Assembly (NCBI GenBank): GCA_000729835.1
Contig: JFHB01000096.1
Span: forward strand, 46,902-110,901
Source: Atkinsonella hypoxylon
Lineage: Eukaryota; Ascomycota; Sordariomycetes; Hypocreales; Clavicipitaceae
Direction: 5' to 3'
DNA: 64,000 nt
A model generated the notes under the pieces. The model saw nothing but the letters and a program-made list of their open reading frames with translations. It was not told the DNA's origin and did no database searches. Position 1 is the first letter of the stretch. Each line of letters begins with the position of its first letter. Positions 57,665-64,000 of the stretch are shown piece by piece. The position numbers and the translations under genes are program-made.

Positions 57665-60600
57665 GTAGACCTATCTAAGGGAATATTGTCTCTTAGCAGA
57701 ATCTTATTAGCTTTCTGCTTATGTAATGTGTTTACCTTTAGATTAATTAGTTGTAATTGCCTTAAGGGCTAAATCTCCTCTGTAGCCTCTTTAAGTTAGC
57801 TCCTGTACTAGCTAGCTATTCCCTTTATTATAAGGTTAGTAATAGCTGCGCCTTTATTCTCTATTATAGGCACTAGCTCCTTGTTGTTATTTAACTTAGC
57901 TTTAAGACTCTCTTTAACTATTTAATTATAGACTAAATCCTTAAATAACTTATTAATTAAGATTAAATTAACGCTAGTAGCTATTGCTTTATCTATTGTA
58001 GTCTTCTATTTAACACTTCTAGCAACCCTTAAGACTAATACAACATTACTAAAATAGTACTTTAAGAGGAGCTTACCTCCTTTATTGCTGTACTTAAAGG
58101 TAACTTTAGCTATATATATAAAAGGCATTCTAAGGATTAATTATATATATAAAGACTTTAGTGCAATGTAAAAGCAAATTAGCGTTTAGACGTTTCTAAG
58201 GTACAGCTTTATTATTACCTCTTTTAATATTATAAGCTTATATAACGTAAAAGATATAGTAGTAGTTTCTTACTTTATTAGAGTTATTTTTAAATTAAGC
58301 TCTTTTATAAGGTCCTTAGTAATAATGTTCCCTTACAAACTATAATCTATAAGACTATTAATAAGTAGAGAGTTTAGGCTTCTAAGTTATACTTAAAGGT
58401 AAGGTAAGTTCTATAAATAGCTTATAATTGCTTTTAGCTTTAGAATACTATTTAATCCTTTAATATAAAGCGCATTTACCTATAGATTTACAACAAACTT
58501 TTCCTCTTTAATATAATTTTCTATGCGTTCTTATATAATATTCTATAAATCCTTCTAGATACTACTAAGTAGTTATTTTATGTATTTATTAGTAATATCT
58601 TCCTTATTGTTTTCTACTGCCTCTTTAACTATAGTAGATATTATTTTAATAATATTAATTAATTAATCTTTCTACTTCTTAACTCTTTACCTCTTCCTTA
58701 GGATAGAATATAGAGGTATAACTTTAGCACTTATTCTGTTAATATAATAGACTTTATTAACACTATTTACTTACATTAAGCATTTATTCTTTATTGCTTC
58801 TATAAGTGTAAGCATTAGTTAGTATAGGTCTTATAAGCTAACTCTAATCTTTTTCTAAAAAACATCTTTAAATAATTACATAAGAAGCTATACTTTTATA
58901 TCTATAGAGCTATCTTTTTTAGCTTTCTTTTCTTTTCTTTTAGCTTAGTCTTCTAAAGCTTCTTCTTACTTAATAGAGCGTTATATCCTTATAGTATAGA
59001 CTCTAAAGGGCTAGGCTATAATTCTCTCCTTAATTAGTATATAGAGAGTTCTTCTAGGTTTATATTCCTTTATCTTAAACGTTAAAGTTACTGTAGTACT
59101 GTTAGTAAAGTCTCTCTTAAGAATAGCTTTTAGTAGAATATATATTAAGCAATAATTAGAAATATTAATCTTATTAAAGATTTAATCTAATATCTTCTTC
59201 TTTTTCTTACTAAGCTTTTAATAGTTTAACGTTTTTCTACTAAATTCCTTAACTTAAGAATAATACTATTTTATAATATAGTAGTTAAAACAATTAATCT
59301 AGAATACTATAAGCCTATAAAGACAACTTTTTATACTAAGGAAGCTTTATATAAGAATAGGTAGTACTAGATTATTTAATTTTACTGTTAAGATACTTAC
59401 TCTTTAATTATACTTTATAAAGCTAATCTTATTGTTATACTAATAAAACTAGCATTAATCTATATAATAACCTTCCTTACTACAGTAATAGCAGTAATAC
59501 TGCCTTATATAGCTTCTAGTTGTATAGGTCCTAAAGCTCTAGGTATTATTATATATATTAACAGCGTTAATATATATATTCTGCCTTTTCTCCTTTTTCT
59601 TCCTAAATTTCTCTTTAAAAAGCTTTATAATATCTATCTTTAAAACTACCTACTTTATAAGTATAATCTTTATATCTTTAAACTTCTAGGTTAAATTATC
59701 TATTTAATCTTTTACTTCTAAAATAGGCTGTATAATTTCCTTAGCCTTATAACTAAAATTACTTATACTATAATGCTTAAGACTTCTTCTACCTAGAGAT
59801 ATATAAAGGTAGTTTCTTCTATTATTATAGAGTCTAGAATTACGGTCTTCTAGCTCTATTCTAGCTTATATATACTAGCTAAGTTGCTCTAATAACTCCC
59901 TATAGAGCATTACAATAAACTTAGCTTTAGTAACTTTTATTTAATCTATAAAGCTAGTAAGTATAGCATCTAGTAAGGCCTTATAAATGTAATTAAACTA
60001 AGAGGTTATACTGCACTATATATAGAGCTTAGCGCTAATTATAGCAGCTTAGTGCTCTTAAAGCTAATAAAGAGTGTTCTTTATAGTCCTTAAATAGTTT
60101 CTCTTTAGGTCTTTAAGCTTTTTATTAGCTTACTCCTTTTAATTCTAAGAAGTAGCTTTATACTAAAGCAAAAGCTGCTCTTTAGCTTCTTTCTAATTAT
60201 ATAAGGCATAAATAACCTTTATATACTTATAGATTAATAGGTTAATATAATAAATAAATATCTTCTATTAGTTTTCCTTTAGAATAAATAAGGTTTCTAT
60301 TTTTAGCTTAAAGCTAGTTAAGTAATTAAGAATATTTTCTCCCTTAAATTAGTGTATATTAAACTTCTTATTAAAGGTAGCTTAAGCTTACTGCTTTTTA
60401 ATAGCTTTACCTATAGCTTTAGTAAGAGCCTTATAAGGTATAGCTATAGCGCTGCTAGTACTAGCCTTTTTATCTTAAGTATTTAATTCTATTGTAACCT
60501 TAGGTTCTAAAACGACTTTTTTAGAAGATTTACTAGATTAGCTAAAGCTAGTGTTAGCTGCTTTAGATATAGAGCTTATGCTTTTCTTTAAGGAATATAG

Positions 60601-60972
60601 AATACTAAACTTATGTAAATAACTAGTAAAATAGCTTAATATAGAAAGTAGGTATAAAAAGAACAATTAATCTTACTTAATAGAAAGAGTGTAATATATA
60701 TAATTCTCTATATTAGCTGTGCTTTTAATGCTCTTACCTTCTGCTTCTATAGTTATATAAGCTTCTAACGCTAAGACATAGAGGCTAAGAACTTAGTTGC
60801 TAATAACAGTAAATATAAAGACAACTGCTAAGATAAGGATAAAAGAGAAATTTTTCTCTATAATTAAATAATTATAACGTCTAAGGGACCTAAAAACTTC
60901 CTTTTCGCTATATTAAGGCTATCTTAGCTAAGGGTAAAATAGGGGTTAGATAGGCCGGCTAGTGTTCGCAAT
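57665..60972 (-). pseudogene. Gypsy D gag-side segment between two Gypsy C insertions
   Basis: About 3.3 kb of AT-rich sequence that continues Gypsy D upstream of its reverse transcriptase, as shown by the shared GTAGA at both ends of Gypsy C. By position it should hold gag and protease. A Lys/Leu-rich minus-strand texture is visible, but no motif is certain. It forms the spacer of the large inverted repeat. Confidence 0.5.
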
Positions 60973-61215
60973 TGTTACGGGATAATCATACAGACCCGCA
61001 GGTCACTAGTGCACGTGACCGCAATTATGTATAAGTAGTTAGAAGCAACACTTAAGTAGTTAGATTAAATAATTAACTATTATTTACTAGAACACTATTA
61101 CTAGATGCTCCTTACAGTAACTCTTACAACTTCTCTTATAAATCTTTATATAACTTATTAAATCTAATAACCTATTGTTACTTCTAATAAACCTATATTA
61201 AATTATACTATAATA
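60973..61215 (+). repeat. 5' LTR of the inverted Gypsy C copy
   Basis: The reverse complement of the LTR at 57422-57664, with the same intact end (CAGACCCGCAGGTCACTAG, GTGCACGTGACCGC) and the same mutated opposite end. Shared damage is expected if both copies were subject to RIP together. Confidence 0.92.
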
Positions 61216-61249
61216 AGTAGTAGTAATTACTTTTAATTGTTGCTAACTC

Positions 61250-64000
61250 TTCTTAAGCTTAAAAAGCTAAAATTGTAATATTTAAGATAGAGTAACTTTA
61301 GAAGAAGCTTAATAGAAAGAATTATATTTCTTTTACTAATAAAGAACTTAAAACTATACACTAATTCTATAAATTTTACTGCTAAAATCTAGATTTTTAG
61401 ATTTAAAAAAGGGATTTTATACCTTAAAAGAAAAAAAGCTTACTACTTTATTTTACTTACTATAAATTTATTAATAAATAGCTTAAATTATATAACTAAC
61501 TTAAGCTAGTAGAACTACCTTCTTATTAAAATACTATTAATACTTCTATAGTACAATAGGTATAGAGGTAGGTTAATAGAATTATTAATAAGGCTAAATC
61601 TACTAAACTTCTTATAGATTTACTAATAGTAATACTAAAAGGAAAAGCTAAAGCTAGATTATTTAAATCTAATAGCTTAAAAGACACTATCTATAAAGCT
61701 AGTGCTAGTTCTACTTAAGATATTAAAGGAAAGTAAGTATAGAGATCTAGATTTATACTACTTACTAAGAACCTAGATTTATTAAATATACCTTAAACTA
61801 CTAAAAAGAACTTACTAATTAAAGAACTAGCTAAAATCTTACTACTTTTATAGGCTTACTAAAGGTTTTATACCCTTAAGCTAGAGTATAAAGTAAAGAA
61901 AGCAGTAAATCTACTTAAAAAAGGGAACTCTTTACTAAAATAGCTTATAGGTTTTTCTATAGAAATTAGTAAGTAAATTAGTAGAATTAAAGAAGAATTA
62001 ATTAATAAAATTAGTAGATTATAGAGAGAATTAAACAATAAAATTACTGCTCTTTAGGTAGAGTAATAATACTTAGCCTAAAAAATAAAGACTATACTTA
62101 AGCCTTAGGATAAATATAATAAATAATACTATACTTAATAAAGCTCTTAGCTTAAGAATTATAGGTAAAGGGCTTTTAATTCTTACTTACCTCTAAAAAA
62201 CAACTAAGACTAAAAGTAAAGTTAAAAGCAACCTTTAAGTAAAAGAAACTATATAATATAGGGATACTTTAAACACTTTAGTACTTTTCTAAAAGAATAA
62301 AAGCTACTGTAATTTCTAAAGAATCTATTAGAGCAATACTATAATAGTAAGGCTAAGAAGAGCTAAGATACTAAAAAAGACTAGGATTAAGTATCTAGTA
62401 ACTTTAAATATTAGTATATAAATTAATAGGCACTATACTATATTAGAAACAATAATCTTTAGCTAAATCTAGTAGATAAAAGGCTAAATCTATATTAGAA
62501 ATAGAATAACTAAGGCAATATATAGTTCTAAGCCTTTAAGGAATAGATAGGTTCTATATAGAAGATTACTAATATTAGTTACTTTAAACCCTTTAATAAT
62601 AGAAATATCTATAAGCTAATTTTATATAAAGGAAAGTATACTGTTTTCTACAATATAGAGCTATAGATTTAAGCTGTTAAAGACTACTATAGCTATAGTG
62701 TAATTAATACCTAAGAAGCTATTTATATTAAGCTTTAAACTCTCTTTAAAGGGAATACATTAATATAGTATAGGTAGTATCTAAATTACTATAAAAAAAC
62801 AGCTATTTTTAGCAGTTTAAACTCTATTTACACTACTATTTATAAAGAATTTAGTATATAGATCTAGAATATAATAATATAGTTAGATTTAGCTAAGTTT
62901 ATAGAGTAGAATATAATTAAAGAAAAATTATTTAGGGAATTTACCTCTAGAGTATTTTAATATATCTATATAAATAGTAAAACTACTAATCTTTAGCTTC
63001 TTTTAAGACTTTATTATAAGCTATACCTAAGATTATAATAGCTATACCTAATTTTAACAGTAAAAGACCTAAGATCTATATATATTACTATAGTAAATAA
63101 TAAGGTTAAGGATCTATAAGAATACCTTAAGGATTTAAAAAAACAATAAAAGTTAGAAAACTATAAGGAAAGTAATAATACTTACTATACTTAAAGTAAA
63201 TTTAATAGTAAGAACTCTAAAAACAATAAAGTAGACTAAAGTAACTAAACTAACTAGAATAAAAGTAATAGTTAATTTTAGTTTTAATCTTTATTCTATA
63301 AAAATTATAGAAATAATTATACTTAATACCTACTGTAAAACTAAAGGAATTAGCTACTAAGAGAGTAGTAACTTTAGCTTTAGTAGAACTAGAATTTAGA
63401 GGCTAGCTAGAATTATTAGCTAGAGCTATAGTATCTTTAGTAGCTCTAACGTTTTTAATAATAGAGCTTACTATAGAATAATAAAGAATATACCTATATA
63501 ATAACGTTTAAAGATAAATTTAACTAAAAAGACTATAAGAAGTACCTTAAAAGCTATAAATACTAGCTAATAGAAGAAGAAGAAATAGTTAATACTAAGG
63601 AACTACTAATTAGCCTAGAATTTAACTTTATTAAAACCTATTTTACTAAAAGTAAAGAAAAGTAAAAGAAAAAGGTTTAAATAGAGGTAGACTAAAAGGA
63701 TTTATAGGGAATCTAAATAGAGTAAGTAGTTAAAGCAGTTATAAAGCTATAGCTTATTAAATTTAGTATTTTAAAGTTAAATTCCTTTTTAAAGATTTCT
63801 ATTTAATTCTATAATAAAGGACTATTACATTAAATCTACCTAAATACTAAAACCTCTTTAGTATTAGTTAATAAAGTATAGTTAACTTAGTTTAGTTAGA
63901 ATATAAAATAGGTAAAAATAGAGCTAAAACTAGTTACTAGAGTGCAATTATCCTTCTATATCTCTAAGACAGCTATATTTAACTTCTATATCTCTAGATC
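61250..64000 (+). pseudogene. Gag and start of pol of the inverted Gypsy C copy
   Basis: The plus strand repeats the gag reading of the first copy (AGLLIDLLIVILKGKAKARL-like near 61,600; coiled-coil-like stretch near 61,950; continuing to 63,300) with its own set of RIP-type stops, and runs on to the window edge toward the protease region. Confidence 0.65.

Larger units (their letters stand above)
44400..60972 (-). mobile_element. Gypsy-type retrotransposon D, split by Gypsy C
   Basis: Visible pieces are about 44,400-47,700 (pol) and 57,665-60,972 (gag side), separated by Gypsy C with its GTAGA duplication. A second, inverted Gypsy-C insertion starts at 60,973, so the 5' end of D lies outside the window. 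The domain order reverse transcriptase, RNase H, integrase (right to left) marks Ty3/Gypsy. The left limit is uncertain because no LTR could be recognised. All frames are full of stops. Confidence 0.72.
54625..64000. repeat. Large inverted repeat, arms of at least 3.0 kb
   Basis: The left arm 54625-57664 and right arm 60973-64000 are reverse complements apart from scattered point differences and about a dozen bases of small indels, with a 3.3-kb spacer. Anchors checked: CCCGTAACA/TGTTACGGG at the inner ends, GGGTTAGCAAC/GTTGCTAACTC near 57,389/61,240, and GATCTAGGGATATAGAAG/CTTCTATATCTCTAGATC at the outer ends. The arms continue past the window edge. The cause is two Gypsy C copies in opposite orientation. 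Confidence 0.93.
60973..64000 (+). mobile_element. Gypsy C retrotransposon, second full or partial copy, inverted, running off the window
   Basis: The 5' LTR is 60973-61215 (243 bp, TGTTACGGGATAATC ... ACTATAATA), followed by the internal region reading rightward. Left flank is GCAAT, so the matching TSD would be beyond 64,000. It is inserted in Gypsy D 3.3 kb from the first C copy and opposite to it. Confidence 0.9.

Noticed and set aside
54625..64000. Giant DNA transposon with 3-kb terminal inverted repeats
   Set aside because: The inner arm ends are LTR ends, the left copy has its own second LTR at 47701 and a TSD, and the arms carry gag reading, so two opposed LTR elements explain it.

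Overview
The window looks like a filamentous ascomycete (Pezizomycotina) chromosome. The genes have introns of about 50-140 bp with fungal splice signals (GTAAGT-type donors, RCTRAY branch points such as GCTGAC and GCTAAC). The repeats are extremely AT-rich, poor in CpA and rich in TpA, as left by repeat-induced point mutation (RIP). Two compartments meet near position 12,477.

Positions 1-12,476 are normal-GC genic DNA. In order: a hairpin-shaped MITE-like element (384-733); a nucleotide-sugar dehydrogenase of the UDP-glucose dehydrogenase/WecC superfamily (1127-2448, +, two exons); a TauD/TfdA-type 2-oxoglutarate dioxygenase reading frame broken by one UAG (3229-4227, -); a partial second copy of the MITE just upstream of the next gene; an M28B (glutamate carboxypeptidase II-like) membrane protein that lacks two catalytic residues (5249-7567, +, three exons); and a complete valyl-tRNA synthetase (7867-11932, -, twelve exons, 1064 aa). 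I see no operon-like or pathway link between these genes.

Positions 12,477-64,000 are a nest of LTR retrotransposons, all heavily RIP-mutated and without intact genes. I defined the elements by their LTR pairs, TG...CA ends, 5-bp target-site duplications (TSDs), polypurine tracts and residual gag/pol reading. Names E, F, A, B, C and D are mine. A Copia-type element E (minus) begins about 545 bp upstream of the valyl-tRNA synthetase start codon. It is split by element F (13,515-25,100, TSD ATAGA), which holds a Copia-A copy (A-I) and a solo LTR of F's own family (TSD TCCTC). To the right E is cut by a truncated Gypsy-C copy, itself cut by a plus-strand Copia-A copy (A-II). A-II carries a complete Copia-B insertion (28,403-34,618, TSD GGTCC) and is cut off by a third, minus-strand Copia-A (A-III). 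After a 100-bp stretch of normal-GC DNA and about 4 kb of unrecognised AT-rich sequence comes Gypsy D (minus). D is split by a complete 9.96-kb Gypsy C (47,701-57,664, TSD GTAGA) and again by an inverted Gypsy C copy that runs off the window. The two C copies form an inverted repeat with arms of at least 3 kb.

The elements do not cooperate as a system. The main interest is the layered insertion order, the sharp border beside an essential gene, the inverted C pair, half-tRNA-type primer sites in two Copia families, recurrent RIP loss of catalytic aspartates, and the predicted pseudopeptidase. I found no tRNA or rRNA gene and no CRISPR array.
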